This document shows, piece by piece, positions 1 to 10,692 of a stretch of 64,000 bases of DNA; the first letter of the stretch is position 1, and every line of letters begins with the position of its first letter. A model generated the notes under the pieces. It was not told the origin of the DNA, made no database searches, and worked only from the letters and a program-made list of their open reading frames with translations. The stretch is from Pseudidiomarina indica. Its GTDB lineage: Bacteria > Pseudomonadota > Gammaproteobacteria > Enterobacterales > Alteromonadaceae. The stretch spans positions 27,822-91,821 of the forward strand of contig JAJUHK010000010.1 in the NCBI GenBank assembly GCA_029279945.1, in the 5' to 3' direction. Position numbers and translations under genes: made by a program.

Positions 1-497
1 GCATCATGTCGAATGTCTGCAATCAAAATGTTGCTGGGCGTGCCGATCAAGCTAATTGTGCCGCCAAGCAAGGAGCCAAACGCCATTGGCATGAGAACCG
101 TTGAGGCATGCCCAAGACCACTGCGCGACAGGTGCAAGGCGATAGGGATCATAATGGCCATGGTGCCCGTGTTACTAATAAACGCTGAGCACGCTGCCGT
201 GATACTGGTGAGCATGATCATTTGCACCAACGGTTGGCCACCCACTCGCTGCATCAACATGGCTAATGCATCGACGACCCCCGAACGCCACAAGGCGTGG
301 CCTATAATCAATACTGCTGCCACGGTAATGACTGCGGCATTGCCAAAGCCACTAAATACTTCGTTAGCAGGAACTAAGCCAAGGGTTGCCGCCACCAGTA
401 AGGCGAACATCGCGACTAAATCATAGCGCCAGCGATTCCAAACGAATAGAATCAGGGCACCTAAGATGATGAGACCAATGAGTAACTGATCGACCAT
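1..497 (-). CDS. SLC13/DASS-type anion permease, N-terminal part (cut by window edge)
   Basis: The minus-strand frame opens at an ATG at 497 and runs without a stop to the window edge, giving 165 codons of an integral membrane protein. The segment SNTGTMAIMIPIA and the later GGTISLIGTPSNILIA are the conserved re-entrant SN(T) and IGTPSN signatures of SLC13/DASS and related sodium- or proton-coupled anion transporters. The N-terminus is a hydrophobic helix followed by a short charged WNRWRYD stretch, as in the YfbS-like branch of the family. The substrate (dicarboxylate, sulfate or other anion) cannot be told from this part. It is transcribed divergently from the S9 peptidase, with about 125 bp between the starts; I see no strong Shine-Dalgarno. 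Confidence 0.8.
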   Translation of the reverse strand, partial: MVDQLLIGLIILGALILFVWNRWRYDLVAMFALLVAATLGLVPANEVFSGFGNAAVITVAAVLIIGHALWRSGVVDALAMLMQRVGGQPLVQMIMLTSITAACSAFISNTGTMAIMIPIALHLSRSGLGHASTVLMPMAFGSLLGGTISLIGTPSNILIADIRHD

Positions 498-623
498 GAT
501 GATTCAATTTTAGGAATGATAGTTACAGATTGGCGATATTTCGTGGGAAGTCAATAATTTTACTGATAAGATGCAGAGAATAATACGAATAATAATGACA
601 CAACTGTCAGCAGGAGTACGAGT

Positions 624-2636
624 ATGTTACGCCATCTAAGCCTAGTACTAGTGGCCGCTGTGGTTGCCGTTTCGGCACATGCGCGGCACATAACCTTAGA
701 AGAAACCATCACGGTTCAATCCATTAATAGCGCTGCCATCGCACCTGATGGAAAAATGGCCGCCTTTACCAAAGTCATACCAAGACAACCTTATATTGAT
801 GATGATGGTACGGCATATATTGAACTGCATGCGATTCGCGCGGATGGCACCATAGTGCCCTTTATTACCGGTAAAGAAAGCCTAGGTAGTATTCAATTAC
901 ACGATAACGGTATTTATTTTCTAGCGCGCCGTGGCGAGGTCAAACATACCAGCCTTTATCGCATTGCTACAGATGGCGGTGAAGCACAGTTAATATTTAG
1001 CCATGATTCGGCAATGAGTAGCTACGCCCTGAGTAGCGATGGCCGTTATTTGGCATTTCGCGCGCGCAGTAAAACCGACGACAGTAAAGCCAAACTAGCC
1101 AAAAAAGGCTTTAAGGCCGAAGTCTATGAAGAAGAAAACGTTTTCACCCATGCTTGGTTAGTTGACTTACACCAAGAGTCTGCCAAAGCGGTACAGCTTA
1201 CTGACCAACGGGAGATCCATTCGGTTGCATTCCGCCCTACGCAGCAGCAGCTGTTAGTGCGCGTTGCGCCAACCCCACTGATCGATGATAACTATATGAC
1301 CAGCCACTACGAGCTGATCGACTTCAGTGGCAACACAGTCAGTAAATTTGACACTATTGGTGTATTAGGCAAAGCAGAATTCTCACCCGATGGTCGTTAC
1401 CTTGCGGTGATCGGTGCGGCGGACTATAACGACCCTTCTGCCGGTCGATTGTACGTATTTGACACCAGCAAAAATAATGAGCGCCGCGAAGTGTTACCTA
1501 ACTACCAAGGTCACGTGCGTGACATCGCATGGCGGCAAAATGATGAATTAATTTGGTTAGGCCACCGCGGCACGAAGAGTGAAGTGCAAGCACTGACGAT
1601 GCAATGGCTTGAGTCACGGACCTTGTTAGAGCCGGGTAAACTTATCGCTGTTGATTTAGCCGTTGCGCCTTATCAAGAACCTATTTTAATCCGTGCACAT
1701 AGTGCTGAGCATCCAACCGAACTATTCCGTTTACAAGGTCAACGGCTGGAACGATTGACGAACACCAACCCGTGGCTCGCCGACATTGATATGCCGCGGC
1801 AAGAAACCATCACCTACAAGGCGCGTGATGGCGTAGAAATTGAAGGTATCTTAGTGTACCCGACCAACTACCAAGCCGGGCAACGCTATCCACTACTGAT
1901 GGTGGTTCACGGTGGTCCAGAGTCACATTACAGTGACGGTTGGCTCGATCGCTACGGCAACCCAACAAAATACGCAGCCCAGCAAGGTTATGTAGTATTT
2001 TTCCCGAACTATCGCGGCAGTACTGGTCGTGGCGTCGAGTTTTCTAAGCTTGGTCAAAACGACTATGCCGGCAAAGAGTTCGACGACTTAGTGGATGGTA
2101 AAACTCATTTAGTTGAACTTGGCCTTGTTGATGAGAAAAAAGTTGGTATTACCGGTGCTTCATACGGTGGTTTTGCATCAGCTTGGGCAGCTACGGCACT
2201 CACTGAGCATTTTGCTGCAAGCGTGATGTTCGTCGGTATCAGCAACAACATTTCTAAATTTGGTACCACTGATATTCCAAAAGAAATGCATGCCGTGCAT
2301 GCCCGTAGCTATCCATGGGAAAAATGGCAATGGTACTTAGAACGCAGCCCAATTTACCACGCAGAAAAGGCCAAAACACCGATTCTAATTTTGCACGGGA
2401 AAGAAGATACCCGCGTTCATCCAAGCCAGTCGATGGAATTGTATCGCTACTTGAAAACTCACGGTAACGTGCCAGTTCGCTTGGTGCTTTACCCTAATGA
2501 AGGTCATGGTAACCGCCGCGTGGCAGCGCAACTTGACTACTCAATGCGGTTGATGCGTTGGATGGATAACTTCCTTATCAAAGGAAACACTGAAGCACCA
2601 CCTCATGAGTTACCTCATTTAGACAAAATTAAATAG
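624..2636 (+). CDS. exported S9 family (prolyl oligopeptidase-like) peptidase
   Basis: This 670-residue protein begins with a clear signal peptide (hydrophobic residues 5-18, likely cleavage after AHA). An N-terminal beta-propeller-like region with WD40/PD40-type SSDGRYLAF and SPDGRYLAV repeats precedes a C-terminal alpha/beta hydrolase domain. The catalytic serine lies in GASYGG (Ser513), with Asp595 in GKEDTRVHP and His628 in EGHG, the S9 charge-relay order. Proteins of this type cleave short peptides, often after Pro or Ala, and probably act in the periplasm here. The ATG at 624 has AGGAG at 612-616. The diguanylate cyclase gene follows directly and is probably co-transcribed. Family assignment is firm; the exact peptide specificity is not. 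Confidence 0.93.
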   Translation: MLRHLSLVLVAAVVAVSAHARHITLEETITVQSINSAAIAPDGKMAAFTKVIPRQPYIDDDGTAYIELHAIRADGTIVPFITGKESLGSIQLHDNGIYFLARRGEVKHTSLYRIATDGGEAQLIFSHDSAMSSYALSSDGRYLAFRARSKTDDSKAKLAKKGFKAEVYEEENVFTHAWLVDLHQESAKAVQLTDQREIHSVAFRPTQQQLLVRVAPTPLIDDNYMTSHYELIDFSGNTVSKFDTIGVLGKAEFSPDGRYLAVIGAADYNDPSAGRLYVFDTSKNNERREVLPNYQGHVRDIAWRQNDELIWLGHRGTKSEVQALTMQWLESRTLLEPGKLIAVDLAVAPYQEPILIRAHSAEHPTELFRLQGQRLERLTNTNPWLADIDMPRQETITYKARDGVEIEGILVYPTNYQAGQRYPLLMVVHGGPESHYSDGWLDRYGNPTKYAAQQGYVVFFPNYRGSTGRGVEFSKLGQNDYAGKEFDDLVDGKTHLVELGLVDEKKVGITGASYGGFASAWAATALTEHFAASVMFVGISNNISKFGTTDIPKEMHAVHARSYPWEKWQWYLERSPIYHAEKAKTPILILHGKEDTRVHPSQSMELYRYLKTHGNVPVRLVLYPNEGHGNRRVAAQLDYSMRLMRWMDNFLIKGNTEAPPHELPHLDKIK

Positions 2637-2647
2637 AGGTGAACGAA

Positions 2648-3370
2648 GTGGGCTATGGACGCTTGCTGAAAATAATCATTGCAGTGCTGTTGGTATACCA
2701 CCTCAGCGCTGTTTGGTTAGCCGCCACTATACCCAGTTCAGAACTATTGGTCTGGATACTCGGTGCGGGGTTAGTTGGTTATATCCTACTGCTTACGGTT
2801 GTGCGGCGCAGGTTTCGTGATCAGCAAAAACAATTACACCAGCAAAAGCAACAGCTCAAAGAGCTTGAGCAAAAGCTAACCACTTGGCGTAATGTTGATG
2901 AACTGACGCAACTGGCAAACCGCGTCCAGTTATACCAGCAACTGGATTTTCAACTTGCCCGAGCACAACTGCAGCAACAATCCTTAGCGGTATTGCTGCT
3001 CAACTGTGATCAACTCAATACGATTAACTCTGAGTTTGGCCACCTCACAGGTGATGCGGTGCTTAAGGAAGTGGCAACCGTCGTAAAAGGACAACTTCGC
3101 GGACAAGATATTTTTGGCCGTTGGGGCGGTGATGAGTTTTTAATTATGATCTCACCAACACATGCTGATAAAGTGGTTGAGATCGCTGAAAAAGTACGGT
3201 TGGCGGTCGCCCAACAGCGCTTTACGGAAGATAAGCTGTATGTCACCGTTAGTATTGGTTGTGCCATTTTTAATGACCAAGATACGGTGATCAGCTTGAT
3301 TCAACGTGCTAATAACGGGGTTGAGCAGGCCAAACACAGTGGACGCAATTGCACCCGCGTCGGCGATTGA
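2648..3370 (+). CDS. membrane-anchored diguanylate cyclase (GGDEF)
   Basis: This protein of about 240 residues has two N-terminal transmembrane helices (about 5-25 and 33-50) separated by a short loop, then a Gln/Lys-rich coiled-coil linker and one GGDEF domain. The family start motif DELTQLANR is present and the active-site GGDEF is intact at 160-164. An RxxD inhibitory site (RGQD) lies five residues before it, so product feedback by cyclic di-GMP is expected. There is no recognisable sensor domain apart from the membrane segment. I chose GTG 2648 because AGAGGTGA (2635-2642) is an excellent Shine-Dalgarno with 5 nt spacing; a GTG at 2639 is possible but lies inside that site. It follows the S9 peptidase within 11 bp, suggesting one transcript. 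Confidence 0.88.
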   Translation: MGYGRLLKIIIAVLLVYHLSAVWLAATIPSSELLVWILGAGLVGYILLLTVVRRRFRDQQKQLHQQKQQLKELEQKLTTWRNVDELTQLANRVQLYQQLDFQLARAQLQQQSLAVLLLNCDQLNTINSEFGHLTGDAVLKEVATVVKGQLRGQDIFGRWGGDEFLIMISPTHADKVVEIAEKVRLAVAQQRFTEDKLYVTVSIGCAIFNDQDTVISLIQRANNGVEQAKHSGRNCTRVGD

Positions 3371-3386
3371 GTGATTATCAGAACTG

Positions 3387-3415
3387 AAAAAGGCGGCTCA
3401 TAAGCCGCCTTTTTT
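3387..3415. terminator. bidirectional intrinsic terminator
   Basis: A perfect stem pairs AGGCGGCT with AGCCGCCT around a CATA loop, flanked by an A-run on the left and a T-run on the right. It can therefore end both the plus-strand cyclase transcript and the minus-strand pckA transcript that converge here. Confidence 0.9.
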
Positions 3416-3430
3416 ATGTACCTGTACAGG

Positions 3431-5032
3431 TTAGAGTTTAGGACCTGCAGCGACCAGTGCTTTGCCTTCATCGTTGTCGGTAAACTTCTCAAAGTTCTCA
3501 ATAAACAACTTCGCTAAGTGACGTGCTTTTCCGTCCCACTGAGCTACATCGTCATAGGTATTGCGCGGATCAAGAATGTGCTGTTCTTCAACGCCTGGCA
3601 ATGCAGTAGGCATCGCTAGGTTGAAGTATGGTAACTGCACAAATTCTGCATCTTCAATGCTACCGTTTAAGATAGCATCAATGATAGCACGCGTTGCTTT
3701 AATTGAAATCCGCTTACCGGTACCGTTCCAGCCGGTATTCACGAGGTAAGCTTCAGCACCTGCTGCTGCCATCCGCTTCGCTAAAACTTCCGCGTACTGA
3801 GTTGGGTGTAGGCTCAAAAATGCCGCGCCGAAACAGCTTGAAAATGTTGGTGTCGGCTCAGTAATACCACGCTCAGTCCCTGCCAATTTCGCTGTGAAAC
3901 CTGACAAGAAATAGTATTCAGTTTGTTCTTTGGTTAACTTTGATACTGGCGGTAACACGCCGAACGCATCAGCAGTTAAGAAAATAACCTTCTTCGCGTG
4001 ACCTGCTTTCGACACTGGCTTCACAATGTTGTCGATATGATAAATCGGGTAAGAAACACGCGTATTTTCAGTTTTTGAACCGTCCGCGAAATCAACGCTA
4101 CCATCGTCACGAACTGTAACGTTTTCTAGTAACGCATCACGGCGGATAGCATTGTAGATATCTGGCTCAGCTTCTGGTGACAAGTTGATTGTTTTTGCGT
4201 AACAACCGCCTTCGAAGTTAAATACGCCATCATCATCCCAACCGTGCTCATCGTCACCAATTAATTGGCGCTTAGGATCGGTCGATAAGGTGGTTTTACC
4301 CGTACCTGACAAACCGAAGAAAATTGCTACATCGCCATCTTTGCCTACGTTGGCAGAACAGTGCATTGAGGCGATACCTTTCAATGGCAAATAGTAGTTC
4401 ATGATTGAGAACATACCTTTCTTCATCTCGCCACCGTACCAAGTACCGCCAATTAGTTGGATCCGCTCAGTGAGGTTGAACGCAATGAAGTTTTCTGAGT
4501 TCAAGCCATGCTCTTGCCACTTGTGGTTGGTGGTTTTGGCACCGTTCATCACCACGAAGTCAGGCGTAAAATTCGCCAACTCTTCTTCGGTAGGGCGAAT
4601 GAACATATTCTTAACAAAATGAGCTTGCCATGCCACTTCAGTGATGAAGCGTACCGCTAATCGGGTATCTTCATTAGCGCCGCAGAAAGTATCAACGACA
4701 AATAAACGCTTGCCAGATAATTGCTTGGCGACGATTTCTTTTAAATCAGACCAAATCTCTGGAGTAATGGGTTTGTTATCATTTTTACCCTGATCGGCCC
4801 ACCAGAACGTATCGCGAGTTACATCGTCCCGCACAATGTACTTATCCTTCGGCGAACGTCCGGTAAAGATACCGGTATCGACTGCCACCGCACCAAGGTT
4901 AGTGACAACCCCTTTTTCATAGCCTTCTAGGCCTGGACGCGTTTCTTCTTCAAATAACAATTCATAAGAAGGATTATGGATAACTTCGGTGACGTCTGTA
5001 ATGCCGTACTGGCTTAAATCCAGATCAGTCAT
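3431..5032 (-). CDS. pckA: phosphoenolpyruvate carboxykinase (ATP)
   Basis: PckA converts oxaloacetate plus ATP to phosphoenolpyruvate, CO2 and ADP, the first committed step of gluconeogenesis, in the cytoplasm. The 533-residue length matches the ATP-dependent bacterial family. The kinase P-loop GLSGTGKTT is at residues 240-248. The metal-binding [18 protein letters not shown] block follows at about 259-276, and the substrate-binding [10 protein letters not shown] lies near residue 57. AGGAGT sits just upstream of the ATG at 5032 (on the plus strand ACTCCT at 5040-5045). The gene stands alone between a terminator and a 130-bp upstream gap before coaD. Confidence 0.98.
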   Translation of the reverse strand: MTDLDLSQYGITDVTEVIHNPSYELLFEEETRPGLEGYEKGVVTNLGAVAVDTGIFTGRSPKDKYIVRDDVTRDTFWWADQGKNDNKPITPEIWSDLKEIVAKQLSGKRLFVVDTFCGANEDTRLAVRFITEVAWQAHFVKNMFIRPTEEELANFTPDFVVMNGAKTTNHKWQEHGLNSENFIAFNLTERIQLIGGTWYGGEMKKGMFSIMNYYLPLKGIASMHCSANVGKDGDVAIFFGLSGTGKTTLSTDPKRQLIGDDEHGWDDDGVFNFEGGCYAKTINLSPEAEPDIYNAIRRDALLENVTVRDDGSVDFADGSKTENTRVSYPIYHIDNIVKPVSKAGHAKKVIFLTADAFGVLPPVSKLTKEQTEYYFLSGFTAKLAGTERGITEPTPTFSSCFGAAFLSLHPTQYAEVLAKRMAAAGAEAYLVNTGWNGTGKRISIKATRAIIDAILNGSIEDAEFVQLPYFNLAMPTALPGVEEQHILDPRNTYDDVAQWDGKARHLAKLFIENFEKFTDNDEGKALVAAGPKL

Positions 5033-5165
5033 GTGGTGGACTCCTGCGGGTCAGATTTGAGCAAAAATTCAAAAAGTAAACGTGGGCTGCGATTCTACCT
5101 CCAAACGCTCAAAAATGGTAGTCTTTACAACAAAAAATAGCCTAGATTGGCTCCTTATAGTTTAC

Positions 5166-5720
<555 letters not shown>

Positions 5721-5791
5721 CTATAGCTATCCTATCACCCACAATGGACATTATTGTAGGTGGCCGTCGAACCAAAAGCACGGAGAATTAC

Positions 5792-6985
5792 ATGAAGCAA
5801 AATTTTTATCAACAGCTTAGCAGCCAACTCGAAGGGCTCAAGAACGAAGGCTTATACAAGCAAGAACGTATTATTTTGAGCGACCAAGATGCTGAAATTA
5901 AAGTTGGCAATGGTGAATCAGTGTTGAACTTTTGTGCCAACAACTACCTTGGCTTAGCGAACAGTCCAGTACTCATCGCGGCTGCGAAGCAAGGTCTCGA
6001 CGAGCACGGCTTTGGTACCGCGTCAGTGCGCTTCATCTGCGGCACGCAAGATATTCACAAAACGCTCGAAGCTAAGCTCAGCGCATTTTTAGGTACTGAG
6101 GATACTATTCTGTATTCGTCCTGCTTCGATGCTAATGGTGGTTTGTTTGAAACCATCATGGAAGCTGAAGATGCCATCATTAGTGATGAACTGAATCACG
6201 CCTCGATTATTGACGGTATTCGATTGAGTAAAGCCAAGCGCTATCGATACAAAAACAACGATATGGCGGACTTGGAAACGCAACTGCAACAAGCGCGCGC
6301 CGATGGCGCACGGCATGTTCTCATTGCCACTGACGGTGTCTTCTCAATGGATGGCGTGATCGCTAACTTACGCGCGATTTGTGACTTAGCCGATAAATAC
6401 GATGCGCTAGTCATGATGGATGACTGTCACGCCACTGGTTTCTTAGGTAAGAATGGCCGTGGTACACACGAATATTGTGACGTGATGGGTCGTGTTGACA
6501 TCATTACCGGTACCCTAGGTAAAGCGCTAGGTGGTGCTTCCGGTGGTTACACATCGGGCAAGAAAGAAGTCATTAACTGGTTACGGCAACGCTCACGCCC
6601 ATACTTATTCTCAAACTCGGTTGCACCAGCAATAGTTACTGCATCGATTAAAGTATTGGAAATGTTGGAAAACGGCCACGAACTACGACAAAAGCTGTGG
6701 GATAACTCGGCCTACTTCCGGGAGAAAATGACTGCTGCTGGATTTACCTTAAGTGGTGCTGACCATGCTATCATACCCGTTATGATTGGTGACGCGCGGC
6801 TTGCAGCAGAAATGGCTGATCGCATGCTGCAAGAAGGTATTTACGTGGTCGGTTTCTCCTTCCCAGTAGTGCCTCGTGGGCAAGCTCGAATCCGCACCCA
6901 AATGTCTGCCGCGCATTCACGCGAGCAACTTGACCGTGCGATTGACGCCTTCACGCGGATTGGTAAAGAACTCGGTATTATTTAA
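5792..6985 (+). CDS. kbl: glycine C-acetyltransferase (2-amino-3-ketobutyrate CoA ligase)
   Basis: Kbl is a PLP enzyme that cleaves 2-amino-3-ketobutyrate with CoA to glycine and acetyl-CoA, the second step of threonine catabolism by way of Tdh. The 397-residue protein has the alpha-oxoamine synthase fold. The PLP lysine is Lys244 in [10 protein letters not shown], the same number as in the E. coli enzyme. The frame is open upstream to 5744, but the ATG at 5792 has GGAG at 5782-5785 and yields the family's normal N-terminus. It heads a plus-strand run with tdh 33 bp downstream. Confidence 0.97.
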   Translation: MKQNFYQQLSSQLEGLKNEGLYKQERIILSDQDAEIKVGNGESVLNFCANNYLGLANSPVLIAAAKQGLDEHGFGTASVRFICGTQDIHKTLEAKLSAFLGTEDTILYSSCFDANGGLFETIMEAEDAIISDELNHASIIDGIRLSKAKRYRYKNNDMADLETQLQQARADGARHVLIATDGVFSMDGVIANLRAICDLADKYDALVMMDDCHATGFLGKNGRGTHEYCDVMGRVDIITGTLGKALGGASGGYTSGKKEVINWLRQRSRPYLFSNSVAPAIVTASIKVLEMLENGHELRQKLWDNSAYFREKMTAAGFTLSGADHAIIPVMIGDARLAAEMADRMLQEGIYVVGFSFPVVPRGQARIRTQMSAAHSREQLDRAIDAFTRIGKELGII

Positions 6986-7018
6986 TCGTCAGCATGCGCA
7001 CGCACTAAGGAACGATTT

Positions 7019-8044
7019 ATGAAAGCTTTGGCAAAATTACACGCAGAACCTGGTATTTGGATGACCGATGTTGACGTGCCGGAATACGGCTACAACGACC
7101 TGCTCATTCGGATAAAAAAGACAGCGATTTGTGGTACGGACGTGCACATCTACAAATGGGACGAGTGGTCGCAAAAAACCATCCCTGTTCCCATGGTCGT
7201 TGGGCACGAATATGTCGGTGTGGTGGAAGCCATGGGTGACGGCGTGCGCGGCTTTAACAAAGGTGACCGGGTATCGGGCGAAGGCCATATCACCTGTGGC
7301 CACTGCCGTAACTGTCGAGCAGGGCGTCGCCACTTATGCCGCAACACCATTGGGGTTGGCGTGAACCGTCCCGGTGCTTTTGCTGAATACCTTGTGATTC
7401 CAGCTGAAAACGCATTCAAACTGCCAGATGATATTAGCGACGACCTCGCAGCAATTTTCGACCCGTTCGGTAATGCGGTACACACTGCTCTTGCCTTTGA
7501 CTTGGTGGGTGAAGACGTCCTCATCACCGGTGCAGGCCCAATTGGTATTATGGCTGCGGCTGTGGCACGCCACGTGGGCGCTCGGCACGTCGTCATCACG
7601 GATGTGAACCAATACCGCTTAGATTTAGCAACGCGGATGGGTGCAACTCGCGCGGTTGACGTCAGCAAAGAAAAACTGACTGATGTCATGAACGAGCTGG
7701 GTATGAAAGAAGGCTTTGACGTCGGCCTTGAGATGTCTGGCGTGCCTTCTGCGTTCGCGCAGATGCTGGAAACTATGAACCATGGCGGTAAAATTGCCAT
7801 GCTAGGTATTCCACCACAAAGTGTAGCCATTGATTGGAACCAGGTGATTTTTAAAGGGCTTACCATTAAGGGAATATACGGCCGTGAGATGTTTGAAACC
7901 TGGTACAAAATGGCCAGCTTACTGCAATCAGGGCTCGACTTATCGCCGATTTTGACGCACCACTTAGCGGTGGACGAATTCCAACAAGGATTCGATATTA
8001 TGACGTCAGGTCAATCGGGTAAAGTTATTCTCGATTGGAGCTAA
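7019..8044 (+). CDS. tdh: L-threonine 3-dehydrogenase
   Basis: Tdh oxidises L-threonine with NAD+ to 2-amino-3-ketobutyrate, which Kbl then splits. The 341-residue length equals the E. coli enzyme. Cys38 of ICGTDVHIY is the catalytic zinc ligand, and GHEYVG carries the following zinc ligands. The structural zinc site uses Cys93, Cys96, Cys99 and Cys107. The Rossmann nucleotide site GAGPIG lies near residue 175. The upstream AAGGAACG provides the ribosome binding site. kbl and tdh form a clear two-enzyme operon. Confidence 0.98.
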   Translation: MKALAKLHAEPGIWMTDVDVPEYGYNDLLIRIKKTAICGTDVHIYKWDEWSQKTIPVPMVVGHEYVGVVEAMGDGVRGFNKGDRVSGEGHITCGHCRNCRAGRRHLCRNTIGVGVNRPGAFAEYLVIPAENAFKLPDDISDDLAAIFDPFGNAVHTALAFDLVGEDVLITGAGPIGIMAAAVARHVGARHVVITDVNQYRLDLATRMGATRAVDVSKEKLTDVMNELGMKEGFDVGLEMSGVPSAFAQMLETMNHGGKIAMLGIPPQSVAIDWNQVIFKGLTIKGIYGREMFETWYKMASLLQSGLDLSPILTHHLAVDEFQQGFDIMTSGQSGKVILDWS

Positions 8045-8063
8045 GGCAACACAAGGGTAACGT

Positions 8064-8387
8064 ATGGCTGATTTTAAACGCATCAATCCCACCATGGGCT
8101 ACCAATTATGGCAACAGCAGCAAGCCCGCTTTGTCGACATCCGTGATGAACGCTCCTTTGCTGCTGTGCATATTCCCGGTTCACTGCGTTTAACTGATGC
8201 CAACCTGCCACAATTTCTAGCTGAACTAGATGACGAGACGCAAGTGGTCGTCGTCTGCTATCATGGCAACAGTAGCCAAGGCGCTGCACAATATCTCGCC
8301 CAGCAAGGGATCGAGTCAGTCAGTAGCCTTGACGGCGGCATAACAGCGTGGGCACAACAGTTCCCCGATGCGGTGGAGTACGGTTAA
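8064..8387 (+). CDS. glpE: GlpE-type single-domain rhodanese (thiosulfate sulfurtransferase)
   Basis: This 107-residue single rhodanese domain has the active-site loop CYHGNSSQGAA with Cys65 as persulfide carrier, the same position as in E. coli GlpE. GlpE transfers sulfane sulfur from thiosulfate to cyanide or dithiols such as thioredoxin in vitro; its in vivo acceptor is not settled. The stop codon directly abuts the ATG of glpG, preserving the glpE-glpG pair. In E. coli that pair sits with glpD/glpR, whereas here it follows tdh. Confidence 0.93.
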   Translation: MADFKRINPTMGYQLWQQQQARFVDIRDERSFAAVHIPGSLRLTDANLPQFLAELDDETQVVVVCYHGNSSQGAAQYLAQQGIESVSSLDGGITAWAQQFPDAVEYG

Positions 8388-9230
8388 ATGAAACGTTTAC
8401 TGACCACCCGTGATGCTGAGAAAATGGCGCAACTGTATGCCTATTTGCAGCATCACGGCGTTCCAGTAACAGTCGCAGAGCAAGGGCAAAACCTTGAGCT
8501 TTGGCTGACGATGTCAAGTTACCACGCCCATGCCAAGGCACTTATTCAAGCCTATCAAGAAAACCCTGAATTGGCGTTGCAACAGCTTGCCGCAGAACAA
8601 CCTGAAGAACTGCCGCATCCCCCCAGTTTTATCCAACAGCTACGTGCCCAAGCCGGCTGGTTTACCCGCGCTTACACTGCGGTTGTGGTGCTGATATTCG
8701 TCGGCATGCACACTTCATTCATTGAGCAAATATTGAGCGCTCTGTTGTTTAATCCATACGACTATGAACGCTTACCATGGAGTGAGCCGTGGCGTTTTGT
8801 GACGCCTGCGATGCTACACTTTAGTATTTTGCACATTCTTTTTAATGTGTTTTGGTGGTGGTACTTGGGGGGGCGATTTGAGCGCTACTACGGCACAAAG
8901 TGGTTGATCCTCGCCTTTTTCATTTGTGCCATCGCTTCCAACACCGCGCAATTCTACGCCAGCGGCCCGCATTTCGGTGGGTTATCTGGTGTCGTTTACG
9001 GCCTGTTTGGTATTGCCGCCATTGTTGGCTGGAATAACCCGCGACATCCATTATTCCTACCCAGCGGCTTGATTATCTTTATGCTCGTGTGGCTTGTGCT
9101 CGGCTACACTGATTTGTTGTGGGTTAATATTGCTAATACGGCACACACAGTCGGCTTACTCTCAGGGTTAGCAGTGGGCGCTGGGATCCGTGGTCTAACT
9201 CTCTATCTCCAGCGACGACAGGGTCAATAG
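8388..9230 (+). CDS. glpG: rhomboid intramembrane serine protease GlpG
   Basis: GlpG cleaves transmembrane segments of client proteins within the inner membrane. The 280-residue protein has the small cytoplasmic N-terminal domain (about 1-75) typical of GlpG, then six transmembrane helices. The nucleophile is Ser200 in GGLSGVVYG and the partner His253 in NTAHTVG, one residue off the E. coli numbering. The oxyanion-region His and Asn are visible in LHILFN near residue 150. Translation is probably coupled to glpE, since the ATG begins at the base after the glpE stop. Confidence 0.96.
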   Translation: MKRLLTTRDAEKMAQLYAYLQHHGVPVTVAEQGQNLELWLTMSSYHAHAKALIQAYQENPELALQQLAAEQPEELPHPPSFIQQLRAQAGWFTRAYTAVVVLIFVGMHTSFIEQILSALLFNPYDYERLPWSEPWRFVTPAMLHFSILHILFNVFWWWYLGGRFERYYGTKWLILAFFICAIASNTAQFYASGPHFGGLSGVVYGLFGIAAIVGWNNPRHPLFLPSGLIIFMLVWLVLGYTDLLWVNIANTAHTVGLLSGLAVGAGIRGLTLYLQRRQGQ

Positions 9231-9232
9231 CT

Positions 9233-9814
9233 GTGCAATTCCCGGAGTTACAATTTCCTGTTATCACCGCCAATCAACGTGCCCACTGGCAAATTGCACA
9301 GGCGCATTGTTTGCCGCCCCAACCTGAATTACAACAGTGGCTGCTTGACCCTGCTTCACTGACCGCTAAGTTAAAACAGCATTGCCACGAGTTTGCAGTG
9401 TATGTTATTGGGCAACAACCCGGCACCATTCGACCAGACGAAGCGCGTTGGTTAGATGCTCAAGATTGCGCCGCTATTCGCGAGGTGCTGCTATGTTGCG
9501 ACGGGCAACCTTGGGTTTTTGCCCGCAGTGTGTTTCCCCAACAAGCATTAGACGAGCCTGCACTACAGTTAGGGCAGTTAGGTAATCAGCCATTAGGCGC
9601 ACACCTCTTTGCGCAGCCCGATTTACAACGCGGCATTATTGAGGTAGCGCAATTTGCTACCGACTCGAGCTTAGGCCAGTTACATCAGCAGCTCGGATTC
9701 CCCCCGCAGCCGTTGTGGGGACGCCGCAGTTGCTTCACCGCCGCAGGACAAAAAGTGCTGGTTGCAGAAGTCTTTATTGGTGCATCCATTCCAGCAAAAT
9801 TAATCCAGCAATAG
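9233..9814 (+). CDS. ubiC: chorismate pyruvate-lyase
   Basis: UbiC removes pyruvate from chorismate to give 4-hydroxybenzoate, the entry step of ubiquinone synthesis. The 193-residue protein shows the family motifs ARSVFP, QPLGAHLF and LWGRRSCF, and ends with LVAEVFIG as in UbiC. It starts with GTG two bases after the glpG stop and lacks a strong Shine-Dalgarno of its own, so translation is likely coupled. ubiA follows 11 bp downstream, the usual ubiC-ubiA order. Confidence 0.92.
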   Translation: MQFPELQFPVITANQRAHWQIAQAHCLPPQPELQQWLLDPASLTAKLKQHCHEFAVYVIGQQPGTIRPDEARWLDAQDCAAIREVLLCCDGQPWVFARSVFPQQALDEPALQLGQLGNQPLGAHLFAQPDLQRGIIEVAQFATDSSLGQLHQQLGFPPQPLWGRRSCFTAAGQKVLVAEVFIGASIPAKLIQQ

Positions 9815-9825
9815 GAGTTGTTGCC

Positions 9826-10689
9826 ATGCTTAAGTTGGCTCGATGGTTCGATGCAAGTTGGCGCTTAATGCGCGCTGATCGCCCAATTGGCAGTTTATTA
9901 TTAGGTTGGCCAACCTTGGTGGCACTACTCATAGCAGGTGAAGGTAACCCGCCGTTACGAACCGTGGCATTATTTATGTTGGGAGTGTTTGTGATGCGTT
10001 CCGCCGGTTGTGTGATCAATGATTATGCGGATCGTAACTTTGATGGTCACGTGCAGCGCACAAGGCTGCGCCCACTTGCTGCTGGTGAAATGAAACCCTG
10101 GCAGGCATTGGTATTGTTTGTGGTGTTACTCGCTATCGCACTGGTCATTGTGCTGCAATTTAACACCGCGACTATCTTAATGAGTGTCGCTGCTGCAGCG
10201 GTTGCCACACTCTATCCATTCTGTAAACGTTTCACCCAGCTCCCCCAAGTCGTGCTAGGCGTGGCCTTTAGTTTCGGTGTACTCATGCCGTTTACCGCAC
10301 TAGACCAAGGGCTGCCGTTAGTAGCATGGATTCTATTTGCCGCCAACGTCGCCTGGACGGTAGCCTATGATACTGAATATGCCATGGCCGATCGCCCCGA
10401 TGATTTGAAAATCGGGGTGAAATCGACAGCGATCTTATTCGGCGGCTACGACAAGCTTGCGATTGCTATATTACAACTCACGACTTTAGCCTTACTCGTC
10501 TGGTTGGGTTATCTACTCCACTTTAGCTGGGCTTATTGGGCTGGGTTAGTCGTGATTGCCCTGCTGTTTATGTGGCAGCATTACCTGATTTGGTATCGCG
10601 AACCACAACGCTGCTTCCAAGCGTTTTTGCACAACAACAACGTCGGTTGGGTTTGGGCGCTCGCTGTTGCTGTGCATTATTGGTTTTAA
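9826..10689 (+). CDS. ubiA: 4-hydroxybenzoate octaprenyltransferase
   Basis: UbiA attaches the polyprenyl tail to 4-hydroxybenzoate at the inner membrane. The 287-residue polytopic protein carries the first aspartate-rich motif NDYADRNFD (residues 65-73). The second, in YDTEYAMADRPDD near residue 185, binds the Mg-diphosphate of the prenyl donor. The ATG at 9826 has AGGAG at 9813-9817; an in-frame extension to 9715 would run inside ubiC and is not supported. It ends 3 bp before the convergent plsB stop. Confidence 0.96.
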   Translation: MLKLARWFDASWRLMRADRPIGSLLLGWPTLVALLIAGEGNPPLRTVALFMLGVFVMRSAGCVINDYADRNFDGHVQRTRLRPLAAGEMKPWQALVLFVVLLAIALVIVLQFNTATILMSVAAAAVATLYPFCKRFTQLPQVVLGVAFSFGVLMPFTALDQGLPLVAWILFAANVAWTVAYDTEYAMADRPDDLKIGVKSTAILFGGYDKLAIAILQLTTLALLVWLGYLLHFSWAYWAGLVVIALLFMWQHYLIWYREPQRCFQAFLHNNNVGWVWALAVAVHYWF

Positions 10690-10692
10690 CGC

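Noticed and set aside
5744..5791. N-terminal extension of kbl by 16 codons
   Set aside because: ATG 5792 has a Shine-Dalgarno and gives the exact family length with PLP Lys244.
7150..7908. Long minus-strand open frame (252 codons) opposite tdh
   Set aside because: It lies wholly antisense to a well-conserved gene, has a Ser/Pro/Thr-rich composition typical of a shadow frame, and shows no family motif.
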